A stretch of DNA of 64,000 bases from CAWGJC01 sp965276665. Lineage in GTDB: Bacteria > Pseudomonadota > Alphaproteobacteria > Acetobacterales > Acetobacteraceae. The first letter of the stretch is position 1. Each line of letters starts with the position of its first letter. A model generated the notes under the pieces. That model did not search any database, was not told the origin of the DNA, and was given only the letters and a program-made list of their open reading frames with translations. Positions 34,078 through 42,507 of the stretch are shown here, in pieces. The stretch covers positions 4,526,001 to 4,590,000 of the forward strand of contig OZ255620.1 of NCBI GenBank assembly GCA_965276665.1, read 5' to 3'. The position numbers and the translations under genes were made by a program.

Positions 34078-35043
34078 ATGGCGCTGCTGGACATCGAGGG
34101 CTATCGCCTCGCCTTTGACGGATTCGAAGGGTGTGTCGAGGTGCTGGACGGTATCGGCCTCAGCGTGACCGAGGGGGAGAGTGTCGGCATTGTCGGCGAG
34201 ACCGGCTGCGGCAAGTCGGTGTTGGCGCGCAGTGTGCTTCGCCTCAACCCGACGCCGCCGGCGCGGGTGTTGGGCGGCGTGATCCGGTTCGACGGCGAGG
34301 ACGTGCTGTCCATGCCCGGCTCGGCGTTGCGCCGGTTGCGCGGCGCTGCGATCGGCATGGTGTTCCAGGATCCGGTGACCTATCTCAATCCGGTTTTCAC
34401 CATCGGCCAGCATCTCGCCGATGTGTTGCGCGCGCATGCGCCGCGGCTCGGCGCCGCTGCGGTCCGGGCGCGCAGCGTGGAATTGCTCGGATCGGTGGGG
34501 CTGCCGGAGCCGCAGGAACTGCTCGGTCGCTACCCGCATGCGCTGTCGGGCGGCATGCGTCAGCGCGTGCTGATCGCGGCGGCGCTCGCCGGCAATCCGC
34601 GTCTCCTGATCGCCGACGAGCCGACCACGGCGCTCGATGTCACGGTGCAGGGCCAGGTGCTGCGGCTGATCGCCGATCTGGTGGCGCGGCTGAACCTGAC
34701 CTTGCTGCTGATCAGCCATGATCTCGGCGTGATCGGCGCGGTGTGCCATCGTGTGGTGGTGATGTATGCCGGCACCATCGTGGAGGACGCGCCGGCCGCC
34801 GATCTGTTCGAGGCGCCGCGTCATCCCTATACGCGCGGCCTGCTCGCAGCGGTGCCCGATCTCGAGCGACCGGAGCACATGCCGCGCGGCATTCCCGGCA
34901 GCATCCCGAATCTGCGCCGCCCGCCCGCCGGTTGTCGTTTCAACCCGCGCTGCCCGCTGGTGATGCCGCTCTGCCGGGTCGAGAAACCGGTGCTGGCCGG
35001 CGAGACCCACCGCGTCGCCTGCCATGCGGTGGCCGCCGCATGA
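34078..35043 (+). CDS. Oligopeptide/dipeptide-type ABC transporter ATP-binding protein (DppD-like)
   Basis: 321 residues. Walker A GETGCGKS, Q-loop MVFQDPVTYLNPV, signature LSGGMRQRVLIA, Walker B LLIADEPTTALD, H-loop ISHD, and the C-terminal oligopeptide-transporter domain (HPYTRGLLAAVPDLER, CRFNPRCPLVMPLC with the Cys cluster that may bind Fe-S). It powers import of peptides or similar solutes. It overlaps the DppF-like gene (ATGA). No permease or binding-protein gene is adjacent. Confidence 0.93.
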   Translation: MALLDIEGYRLAFDGFEGCVEVLDGIGLSVTEGESVGIVGETGCGKSVLARSVLRLNPTPPARVLGGVIRFDGEDVLSMPGSALRRLRGAAIGMVFQDPVTYLNPVFTIGQHLADVLRAHAPRLGAAAVRARSVELLGSVGLPEPQELLGRYPHALSGGMRQRVLIAAALAGNPRLLIADEPTTALDVTVQGQVLRLIADLVARLNLTLLLISHDLGVIGAVCHRVVVMYAGTIVEDAPAADLFEAPRHPYTRGLLAAVPDLERPEHMPRGIPGSIPNLRRPPAGCRFNPRCPLVMPLCRVEKPVLAGETHRVACHAVAAA

Positions 35044-35855
35044 CGCCGCTGCTCGCCGCCGAGAACGTGGTCTGCGCATTCGGCGCGCATCGGGCGGTGG
35101 ATGGCGTGTCGCTCGCCCTCGCGCCGGGCGAGGCGCTCGGCCTCGTCGGCGAATCCGGCTGCGGCAAGACGACGCTGCTGCGCACGCTGCTGTGCCTGCA
35201 ACGCGTGGAATCCGGGCGCGTGCTCTGCGCGGGGGACGACATCACCGCCTGGCCCGCCGCCGGCATCCGTCGGTTGCGCGACGCCGCGCAGGTCGTGTTC
35301 CAGAATCCGCACGCGGCGCTCGACCCGCGCTGGACCGTGTTCTCCGCGGTCTCCGAGCCGCTGCGCCTGCGCGGCGGCCTCTCGCGCAGCGCGCTCCGCG
35401 CCCGCGTCGGCGCGCTGCTCGCCGATGTCGGGCTGGGGGAGGAATTCCTCTGGCGCTATCCGCACGAGCTCTCGGGCGGCCAGAAGCAGCGCATCTGCAT
35501 CGCCCGCGCGCTGGCCCCCGGGCCGCGGGCGCTGCTCCTCGACGAGCCGACCTCGGCGCTTGACGTTTCGGTGCAGGCGCAGATTATCGAGTTGCTCCGT
35601 GATCTGCGGGCGCGGTTCGGCCTCGCCTATCTTTTCGTCTCCCATAATCTCGCCGTCGTGCGACTATTGTGCGAGCGCGTCGCGGTGATGCGGACGGGGG
35701 TGCTGGTGGAAGAGGGGCCGGCCGCTGCCGTTCTGAAGGAGCCTCGGGCGGAGTACACCAGGGCGTTGTTGCGATCTGTTCTGCCTTTGCGGGCGCGTTC
35801 AGGGGCGTTCGCCGCGGACCAGGGTGGGGCGGAAGGGCTCCAGGCCCACTCATGA
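35040..35855 (+). CDS. Oligopeptide/dipeptide-type ABC transporter ATP-binding protein (DppF-like)
   Basis: 271 residues. Walker A GESGCGKT, Q-loop VVFQNPHAALDPRW, signature LSGGQKQRICIARAL, Walker B LLLDEPTSALDVSVQAQI, H-loop VSHNLAVV. It forms a heterodimer with the DppD-like subunit upstream. It lacks the usual Cys-rich C-terminal extension and ends in a short Ala/Gly-rich tail. The stop overlaps the next ATG. Confidence 0.92.
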   Translation: MTPLLAAENVVCAFGAHRAVDGVSLALAPGEALGLVGESGCGKTTLLRTLLCLQRVESGRVLCAGDDITAWPAAGIRRLRDAAQVVFQNPHAALDPRWTVFSAVSEPLRLRGGLSRSALRARVGALLADVGLGEEFLWRYPHELSGGQKQRICIARALAPGPRALLLDEPTSALDVSVQAQIIELLRDLRARFGLAYLFVSHNLAVVRLLCERVAVMRTGVLVEEGPAAAVLKEPRAEYTRALLRSVLPLRARSGAFAADQGGAEGLQAHS

Positions 35856-37036
35856 TTAGCCGGCGGCTCTTCCTGGCGGCCTCGGCTTCAATGCCGGTGA
35901 TGTCCCGCGGGTCGTCGCGCACCGTCTTTGCCTATGTCGGCAGCTATACCGACGCCTCCCGGCCGCCCGGCGACGGCACCGGCATCACGCTGCTCTCCCT
36001 CGATGGCGCGGGCGTTCTCCACCCGCTCTCCGTCTTCGCGAACCCGAGCCCGTCCTGGCTCGCGGTCTCACCCTCACGCACGCATCTCTATGCGACGAAC
36101 GAGGTCACCACCTACGGCACCGGCGCCGACGGCACCGGCTCTGTCACCGCGTTCGGCATCGACCGCGCGACCGGCGCGCTGGGCCAGCTCAACACCGTGA
36201 GCTCGCACGGCACGTCGCCGCCGCATGCCAGCGTGCATCCCTCCGGCCGCTTCGTCTTCGTGGCGAATTACGGCTCGGGCAGCGTCGCCGTGCTGCCGGT
36301 CCGGACGGACGGATCGCTCGGCGAGGCGGTGGACGTGCACCAGGATCAGGGGCCGCCGGGGGATCACCGTCCGAGCGAGGGGCCGCCGGGCAATTTCTCG
36401 ATCAGCGACCACGACGGCCCGCACGCGCACATGATCGCCGCCGACCCGACCGGGCGCTTCGTGATCGCCAACGATCTCGGTCTCGACCGCACCTATCTCT
36501 GGACGTTCGACGGTGCGAGCGGAAAGCTCACGCCGCGCGACCCGCCCTTCGTGCAGGCCGCCTCGGCCGGCGCCGGGCCACGCCATTTCGCGTTCCACCC
36601 GAACGGACGCATTTTCTACAATCTGTACGAGGAAGCCTCGGAGCTCGTCGTCTATTCCTGGGACGCGCCGACCGGCGCGCTCGCCTTGCGCCAGAAACTC
36701 TCCACGGTGCCGAGATACGCCGGCACCAATTTCACCTCCGAGCTGGTGGTGGCGCCGGATGCGCGTTTTCTCTATGTCGGCAACCGGCTGCACAACACGA
36801 TCGGCATTTTCGGGCTTGATCACAATGGCCGCGCGCGCTGGCTCGGCGAGGAATGGACGCGCGGCGACTACCCGCGGAATTTCGCGCTCGACCCGACCGG
36901 CAATGTGATGGTCGTCTGCAATCAGCGGAGCGACCAGATCACCGTGTTCCGCGTGAACCGTCTGACCGGCGCGCTCCGCTTCACCGGCCAGTACGTGCCG
37001 ATCGGCAGCCCTTCGATGGTCGCGTTTCCTGGCTGA
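35852..37036 (+). CDS. pgl: 6-phosphogluconolactonase (YbhE/Pgl-type beta-propeller), Tat-exported
   Basis: 394 residues. A short Tat signal (ISRRLFLAASASMP) precedes a seven-bladed lactonase propeller: FAYVGSYTDASRP, NPSPSWLAVSPSRTHLYATNEV, HASVHPSGRFVFVANYGSGSVAVLPV, PHAHMIAADPTGRFVIANDLG, GPRHFAFHPNGRIFYNLYE. Cytoplasmic family members hydrolyse 6-phosphogluconolactone; exported ones may act on other lactones, so the substrate is uncertain. It is ATGA-coupled to the ABC ATPase gene. Confidence 0.85.
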   Translation: MISRRLFLAASASMPVMSRGSSRTVFAYVGSYTDASRPPGDGTGITLLSLDGAGVLHPLSVFANPSPSWLAVSPSRTHLYATNEVTTYGTGADGTGSVTAFGIDRATGALGQLNTVSSHGTSPPHASVHPSGRFVFVANYGSGSVAVLPVRTDGSLGEAVDVHQDQGPPGDHRPSEGPPGNFSISDHDGPHAHMIAADPTGRFVIANDLGLDRTYLWTFDGASGKLTPRDPPFVQAASAGAGPRHFAFHPNGRIFYNLYEEASELVVYSWDAPTGALALRQKLSTVPRYAGTNFTSELVVAPDARFLYVGNRLHNTIGIFGLDHNGRARWLGEEWTRGDYPRNFALDPTGNVMVVCNQRSDQITVFRVNRLTGALRFTGQYVPIGSPSMVAFPG

Positions 37037-37042
37037 GCGGCG

Positions 37043-37837
37043 TCAGACGCCCTTCCATTCCGGCGTCCGCTTGGTCAGGAACGCGTCCATGCCCTCGCGG
37101 AAATCCTCGCTCATATAGCACATCAGCACGAGGTCGCGGCTATCCTCCGGCATCATGCGCTCGCGGATGCGACGGACCGCCTCCTTCGTCGCGCGCAAGG
37201 TGAGCGGCGCGTGGCTCGCGACCAGCCTCGCCAGCTCCTCGCCGCGCTTCAGCAGGGATTCGCGATCCTGCAGCACCTCGCTCACCAGGCCGATCGCCTT
37301 GGCTTCCTCGGTCTCGATCAGCCTTGCGGTGAACACGATCTCCTTCACCTTGGCGGGGCCGAGCAGGGCCACGAGCCGCGTGTAGTTGGAGATCGACAGG
37401 CAGTTGCCGAGCGTGCGCGCCACCGGGAACCCGAAACGCGCGCCGACCGCGGCGATGCGGAGGTCGCAGCAGGCCGCGATACCAGCGCCACCGCCCACGC
37501 AGGCGCCCGAAATCGCGGCGATCGTCGGCACCGGGCACGCCTCCAGCGCACCGAGCACGCGATCGATGCGGCTCTCGTATTCGAGCGCGTCCTCGGCCGA
37601 TTTGAACGCGCGAAATTGCGAGATGTCGGTGCCCGAGGCAAACGCCTTGTCGCCGGCGCCGCTGAGCAGCAGCACGCGGATCGACTTGTCCTCACCCGCT
37701 TCCTTGCAGATCTGGGTCAACCGTTCGTACATCGCGAACGTCAGCGCGTTGCGCGCCTGCGGGCGGTTGAACGTGATGCGGCCGATACCGTCCGACACCT
37801 CGTAGAGAAGATCGCGGTCGACGAGAGCTTGATCCAT
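37043..37837 (-). CDS. Enoyl-CoA hydratase/isomerase family protein
   Basis: 264 residues, starting at the second of two close Met codons, nine bases after AGGAG. Crotonase features: GIGRITFNRPQARNALTFAMYERL, AGDKAFASGTDISQF, and the oxyanion-hole/active-site segment ACPVPTIAAISGACVGGGAGIAACCDLRIA. Last gene of the GntR-binding protein-permease-ATPase run, so it probably acts on the CoA ester of the imported acid. The exact reaction cannot be fixed from the sequence. Confidence 0.88.
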   Translation of the reverse strand: MDQALVDRDLLYEVSDGIGRITFNRPQARNALTFAMYERLTQICKEAGEDKSIRVLLLSGAGDKAFASGTDISQFRAFKSAEDALEYESRIDRVLGALEACPVPTIAAISGACVGGGAGIAACCDLRIAAVGARFGFPVARTLGNCLSISNYTRLVALLGPAKVKEIVFTARLIETEEAKAIGLVSEVLQDRESLLKRGEELARLVASHAPLTLRATKEAVRRIRERMMPEDSRDLVLMCYMSEDFREGMDAFLTKRTPEWKGV

Positions 37838-37863
37838 GCGTTCCATCTCCTGGCCGGGCGGCG

Positions 37864-38952
37864 TCAGGCGGTGATCGGCGCCATCTGCCGCGGGTCGAAT
37901 TCCATCCATACATCATCGTCGGCCTCGAACACCTGGAACGGCAGGGCCGCGACCTTGAGGCGAAGCACGCCGGCCGCCGGCGAGACGACGTAATCCCATG
38001 TCTCGCCGAGAAATGCCCGCTCGACAAGCCGTCCTTGCACGAGCAGGGCGGACTCCACCCCCGCCGGTTTCACGCGGTGCAGCGTGATGCTCTGCGGCCG
38101 CACCGAGAACAGCGCCGGGCCGGCCGCGACGCCGAGCGCCCGCGCCGGCAGCGTGAACCCGTCGAACACGACCACCTCGCCGTCGGACACGCCTTCGAGG
38201 AAATTCGTCCGTCCGATGAACCCGGCGACGAAGCGGGTGCGCGGCCTTGTGTAGATCGCGTAGGGCGCGTCGATCTGCTCGATCCGGCCGGCATTCATCA
38301 CCGCGATGCGGTCGGAGGTCACCATCGCCTCGCCCTGGTCATGCGTGACATAGACTGTGGTGAAATGAAATTCGTCGTGCAGCCGGCGGATTTCGAACCG
38401 CATCTCCTCACGCAGATTGGCGTCGAGATTGGAGAGCGGCTCGTCGAGCAGCAGCACGCGCGGCTCGATCACCATGGCGCGCGCCAGCGCCACGCGCTGC
38501 TGCTGGCCGCCGGAGAGCTCCGCCGGATAGCGCTCGGCGAGCGTGCCGAGCCGCACCGTCTCGAGGATGCGCCCGACCTTGGCGCGGATCACCTCCTTGC
38601 CCATGCGGCGGAGGCCGAGCCCGAAGCCGACATTCTGCGCGACCGTCATGTTCGGCCAGATCGCGTAGCTCTGGAAGATCATCGACATCTGCCGCCGTTC
38701 GGGCGGCAGCGAGGCGCCGGGGGCCGAGATCACCCGGCCATCCATCGTGATGTTCCCGCCGGTCGGCTCGATGAACCCGGCGATCATGCGCAAGGTGGTC
38801 GTCTTGCCGCAGCCGGACGGGCCGAGCAGCGAGACGAACTCGCCCGGCCCGATATCGAGATCGAGACGATCGACCGCGGTGAAACCGCCGAACACGCAGG
38901 TCAACCCGCGGATCGCAAGCCGCGAATGCACGGTCTGATCGGCGACGTTCAT
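37864..38952 (-). CDS. ABC transporter ATP-binding protein (Fbp/Pot-type, TOBE domain)
   Basis: 362 residues. Walker A GPSGCGKT, signature LSGGQQQRVALARAM, Walker B VLLLDEPLSNLD, H-loop THDQ, then a C-terminal TOBE region (residues about 250-362). The class includes iron(III), putrescine, thiamine and 2-aminoethylphosphonate importers. It overlaps the permease gene by four bases. Confidence 0.93.
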   Translation of the reverse strand: MNVADQTVHSRLAIRGLTCVFGGFTAVDRLDLDIGPGEFVSLLGPSGCGKTTTLRMIAGFIEPTGGNITMDGRVISAPGASLPPERRQMSMIFQSYAIWPNMTVAQNVGFGLGLRRMGKEVIRAKVGRILETVRLGTLAERYPAELSGGQQQRVALARAMVIEPRVLLLDEPLSNLDANLREEMRFEIRRLHDEFHFTTVYVTHDQGEAMVTSDRIAVMNAGRIEQIDAPYAIYTRPRTRFVAGFIGRTNFLEGVSDGEVVVFDGFTLPARALGVAAGPALFSVRPQSITLHRVKPAGVESALLVQGRLVERAFLGETWDYVVSPAAGVLRLKVAALPFQVFEADDDVWMEFDPRQMAPITA

Positions 38953-40643
38953 GAGCGCCTCAGCATGAAATCGCGCCCGATCATCCGATACCCCGCGAGC
39001 ACGATGACGATAGTCGCGCCGAGCAGCAGGAAGCCCAGCGCCGCCAGCGTCTCGAAACTGCCGTTCTCGCTGAGGTCGAGCATCATCACCGAGATCACCC
39101 GCGTGTGCGCGCCCACCAGGAAGATCGCGGTGCTGAGCTCGCGCGTCGCCGGGATGAAGACGAGCAGCCAGGAGCCGGCGAGGCTCTTCTTCAGCAGCGG
39201 AACGACCACGCGCGTCACCGCGAGCAACTGGCCGCCGCCGAGGATGCGCACCGCCTCCTCCATCTCCGGGTTGAGCGAGCGCAGCCCGGCGAGGCAGTTG
39301 ATGTACGCGATCGGCAGGAAGCGCGCCGTGTAGCCGAGCACCAGCAGGGAAGCGGTGCCGGCGAGCGCGAGCGGCGGCGGCCCCCAGGCGGCGTAGAAGC
39401 CGATCGCGAGCACGATGCCGGGGATCACCAGCGGCGTCATGCTGAGCGCGGTCAGGATCGCGCCGCCGGGCATCAGCCGCCGGCTCACGATATAGGCGAC
39501 GAGCAGCGCCAGCGCGACCGCGACGCAGGCGGTGGCGGCGGAATAGGTGAAGCTGTGCAGGATCGTCGCCCGCGCATTCGCTTCGCCGAGCAGGGCGGTG
39601 AAGTTGCCGAGCGTAAGATTGGCGAGCGAGAAGCCCTGACCCCAGGCGCGGCTGAAGGCGGCCTGTGCGAGCGCCGCATAGGGTAGCAGAACAGATAGCG
39701 AGACCACGAGCAGCGCGAAGCCGAACATCGCCCAGCGCCAGGCGCCGAGGCGCATCAGCCGCCGGCTGCCGCCCTTCCCGGTGAGCGCCACATAGCCGCG
39801 CCGGCCGAGCACCAGGCGCTGCACGGCGAACAGCGCGACGGTGATCAGCACGAGCGGGATCGCGTAGGCCGCGGCCGCCTCCGCCCTGACCGGGAACTCG
39901 AAGAACTGCATGAGCTGCAGGGTCATGATCTTGATGCGCGCCGGCAGCGCGATGATCGCCGGGGTCCCGAACAGCGCCACCGCATCGAGGAACACCACGA
40001 TCGCGCCGCCGAGGATCGCCGGCATCATCAGCGGCAGCGTGATGCGCCAGACGGTGCGCATTCCGCCCGCGCCGAGGATATTCGCCGCCTCCTCCATCTC
40101 CGAGGAGACGAGCTCCAGCGCATCGGCGGTGAAGACGAAGATATAGGGGAAGGCGTAGAGCGCGGTGACGAAGACGAGGCCGCCGAAACTGTAGACATTG
40201 ACGAGCCCGTCGGCGCTTCCGGTCGCCGCTACCCAGATGCGGTTCAGCCAGCCGGCATTCGGCCCGGCGAGCAGGATCCAGCCGATCGCGCCGAGATAGG
40301 GCGGCGTGATGAAGGCGCCGAGGATCATCGCCCGCACGAAGCTCTTGCCCGGCATGTCGGTGCGCGCGACTCCCCAGGCGATCGGCACGGCGAGGATGGC
40401 GGAGAGGATCGTGACCTCGGCGGCGTAGAGCAACGTGTTACCCAGCGCCTCGAAATCGCGCAGCCGGCCATAGGCGATCGCGTAATTGCCGAAGGTAAAG
40501 GCGCCGGTATCCGTCGATTGCAGGCTCGAGATGACGAGGCGCAGAACCGGGCTCGCGACCAGGAACAGCAGCGCGAGAATGGCGATCAGCCAGACCAGGG
40601 AGGCGGGCCGCACCCGGCCCGTGGCACGCGCGATGGCGCTCAT
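38949..40643 (-). CDS. ABC transporter permease, two fused membrane domains (FbpB-like)
   Basis: 564 residues, about 12 hydrophobic segments and two binding-protein-dependent transport domains. EAA-type loops: EMEEAANILGAGGMRTVWRITLPLMMPAILGG in the first half and EMEEAVRILGGGQLLAVTRVVVPLLKKSL in the second. This fusion is typical of FbpB/ThiP-type importers. Seven bases separate it from the binding-protein gene stop. Confidence 0.93.
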   Translation of the reverse strand: MSAIARATGRVRPASLVWLIAILALLFLVASPVLRLVISSLQSTDTGAFTFGNYAIAYGRLRDFEALGNTLLYAAEVTILSAILAVPIAWGVARTDMPGKSFVRAMILGAFITPPYLGAIGWILLAGPNAGWLNRIWVAATGSADGLVNVYSFGGLVFVTALYAFPYIFVFTADALELVSSEMEEAANILGAGGMRTVWRITLPLMMPAILGGAIVVFLDAVALFGTPAIIALPARIKIMTLQLMQFFEFPVRAEAAAAYAIPLVLITVALFAVQRLVLGRRGYVALTGKGGSRRLMRLGAWRWAMFGFALLVVSLSVLLPYAALAQAAFSRAWGQGFSLANLTLGNFTALLGEANARATILHSFTYSAATACVAVALALLVAYIVSRRLMPGGAILTALSMTPLVIPGIVLAIGFYAAWGPPPLALAGTASLLVLGYTARFLPIAYINCLAGLRSLNPEMEEAVRILGGGQLLAVTRVVVPLLKKSLAGSWLLVFIPATRELSTAIFLVGAHTRVISVMMLDLSENGSFETLAALGFLLLGATIVIVLAGYRMIGRDFMLRRS

Positions 40644-40650
40644 GCGCGGT

Positions 40651-41688
40651 TCAACCGAACGTATCGCGCCATTGGCTCATCGCGCCGGGCAATTCCTTCT
40701 CGATCGTGGCGAGGCTGGGCGTGATCGTGTTGATCTCGGCGAGCGACTTCGCGCCTTTCGGCGCCGGTACTTCGGGCCGCAGCGGCTGCTCGAACGCACC
40801 GGCCAGGATCGTGGAATATTCGGTCCCGCACAGGAATTCCATGAACAGCTTCGCCGCGTTCGGACTGTGCGAGCCCTTGATGATGGCGGAGGGCGAGGGC
40901 ACCGAGACGGTGCCGGAGGTCGGATAATGCACGGCGAGCGGATTGCCCTTGGCGGCGCTGCGGAACGCGGTGGCCGGGTTGCCGGCGGCGACCACGCGCT
41001 CGCCGGAATTCAGCACGGTGACGGCATCGTCCACCGAGCGGCCGATCAGTGGATTGAGCTTGTTCAGCTTGTCGAAATAGGCCCAGCCGTACTTGTCCTG
41101 CAGCGCCACGGTCCACACGCCGACGAGGCCGCTGTAGTTCGGGCTGCCGAAAGCGAGCTTGTTCTTCCACTTCGCGTCGGTGAAGTCCGGCCAGTCCTTC
41201 GGCGCGTCGGCGTCGGGGACCTTCGTGGTGTTGGAGAGCAGCCCGACGAGGCCGACCCAGCTCACCTGGTAGTAGCCGTCGGGCGAGAAATTCTGCAGCG
41301 ATTTCACCAGGCCGGAGGCGGCCTCCGGCACGTATTTCACCAGCATGGCCTTGCCGATGAGATAGGTCATGTGGCTCGCATCGGTGGTGGTGAACACATC
41401 CGCTTGCGGCGCGCCGGCCTTGGCATCCTGCAGCAGGCGCTGGAACGCGACCTGCGAGGTGGTCTTGATCGCGTTGACCCGCACGCCCGGGTATTTCTGG
41501 ATGAAGGCCGCGCCGACCTTGTCGCAGAGTGGCTGGTCGAGAATGCCGGAATACCAGGTGAGCTGGCCTTCCTTCTTGGCACCCGCGATGATCTCCTGCA
41601 GCGCCGCGTCCGGCGCCTGCGCTTCAGCCGCGCCCGCCGCGAGCGCGCCGCCCGTCGCCAGCAGGATCGTCCGCCGTGTGAGTGCCAT
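40651..41688 (-). CDS. Extracellular solute-binding protein, FbpA/PotD-like class, Tat signal
   Basis: 345 residues from the ATG six bases after AGGAAC. Tat-type leader (LTRRTILLATGGALAAGAAEA). Fold sequences: GQLTWYSGILDQPLCDKVGAAFIQKYPGVRVN, ADVFTTTDASHM, NSGERVVAAGNPATAF, SHSPNAAKLFMEFL. The two adjacent Tyr residues that hold iron in FbpA are not obvious, and the neighbours are CoA-acid enzymes, so an organic acid or phosphonate-like ligand is more likely than iron. Confidence 0.88.
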   Translation of the reverse strand: MALTRRTILLATGGALAAGAAEAQAPDAALQEIIAGAKKEGQLTWYSGILDQPLCDKVGAAFIQKYPGVRVNAIKTTSQVAFQRLLQDAKAGAPQADVFTTTDASHMTYLIGKAMLVKYVPEAASGLVKSLQNFSPDGYYQVSWVGLVGLLSNTTKVPDADAPKDWPDFTDAKWKNKLAFGSPNYSGLVGVWTVALQDKYGWAYFDKLNKLNPLIGRSVDDAVTVLNSGERVVAAGNPATAFRSAAKGNPLAVHYPTSGTVSVPSPSAIIKGSHSPNAAKLFMEFLCGTEYSTILAGAFEQPLRPEVPAPKGAKSLAEINTITPSLATIEKELPGAMSQWRDTFG

Positions 41689-42418
41689 GTCGCCGTTCCT
41701 TCCCATTCACATCTTTTGAGCGCCGGTCTTCCGGTCGCGTTTGTTGAACTCCGGGCCGCGTCGCCAGAAAGCGTCGCATGCCGCCCGCGATATGCGCCTC
41801 GCCCGCCCCCCGCGCCGCGGCCGCATCGCCAGCGGCGATGGCGCGCAGCATCGCCGCGTGCTCCGCATTCGACGCCCGCATGCGGTCCGGCGCCACCAGC
41901 GCACGCATGCGAAACAGATTAAGCTCGTTGCCGAGCGTCTCGTCGATGCGGGCCGCCCGCGCATTCCCGGCGGCGCCGAGCAGCGCCGAGTGGAACGCGC
42001 GGTTGCACGCATAGTATTCCGCCGCATCGTCCCGCCGCGCCGCCGCCATGCGCCGCACCAGGGCGCGCAGGGATGCGAGATCCGGCCGTGTGATCCGGCC
42101 GGCGAGCTGCGCGCAAGCCTGCCCGGCGAGTGCTGCGCGGACGCCGTAGATGTCGATCGCCTCCGCCTCGCTGACCGTGCGCACGTAGGAACCCTGGTTG
42201 ACGATGGTGACGAGGAGGCCGGCGCGCTCGAGGCCGCGGATCGCCTCGCGCACCGGGCCCCGGCTGACCCGCAGCCTGGCGGCGAGCGCCATCTCGTTCA
42301 GCCGCTCCCCGGCCGGCATCTCGCCCGTGAGGATCATGCGCTCGACCTCATCGGCCACGAGCGAAGCAAGCGAGCGCGTCCGGACGATCTCCAGCGCATT
42401 CGGGTGCTGATATCCCAT
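41624..42418 (-). CDS. GntR family regulator, FCD domain
   Basis: 264 residues from MGYQHPNAL. Winged helix: RSLASLVADEVERMILTGEMPAGERLNEMALAARLRVSRGPVREAIRGLERAGLL. FCD domain: YGVRAALAGQACAQLA, CNRAFHSALLGAAGN, ASNAEHAAMLRAIAAGD with metal-binding-type His residues. Its 3' end overlaps the binding-protein gene by 65 bases, and the last 30 residues look like out-of-frame sequence; a one-base shift would end it before that gene. Divergent from the CaiB-type gene; it likely controls both units. Confidence 0.85.
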   Translation of the reverse strand: MGYQHPNALEIVRTRSLASLVADEVERMILTGEMPAGERLNEMALAARLRVSRGPVREAIRGLERAGLLVTIVNQGSYVRTVSEAEAIDIYGVRAALAGQACAQLAGRITRPDLASLRALVRRMAAARRDDAAEYYACNRAFHSALLGAAGNARAARIDETLGNELNLFRMRALVAPDRMRASNAEHAAMLRAIAAGDAAAARGAGEAHIAGGMRRFLATRPGVQQTRPEDRRSKDVNGKERRHGTHTADDPAGDGRRARGGRG

Positions 42419-42507
42419 CGGGGAACCGTGACAAGGGAGCGTGTCTTCTGTCAACCTGTATGCTGTCAACAATCGGCGTGAGTGGCGCCGGAAGGGAAGG
42501 GACAATC

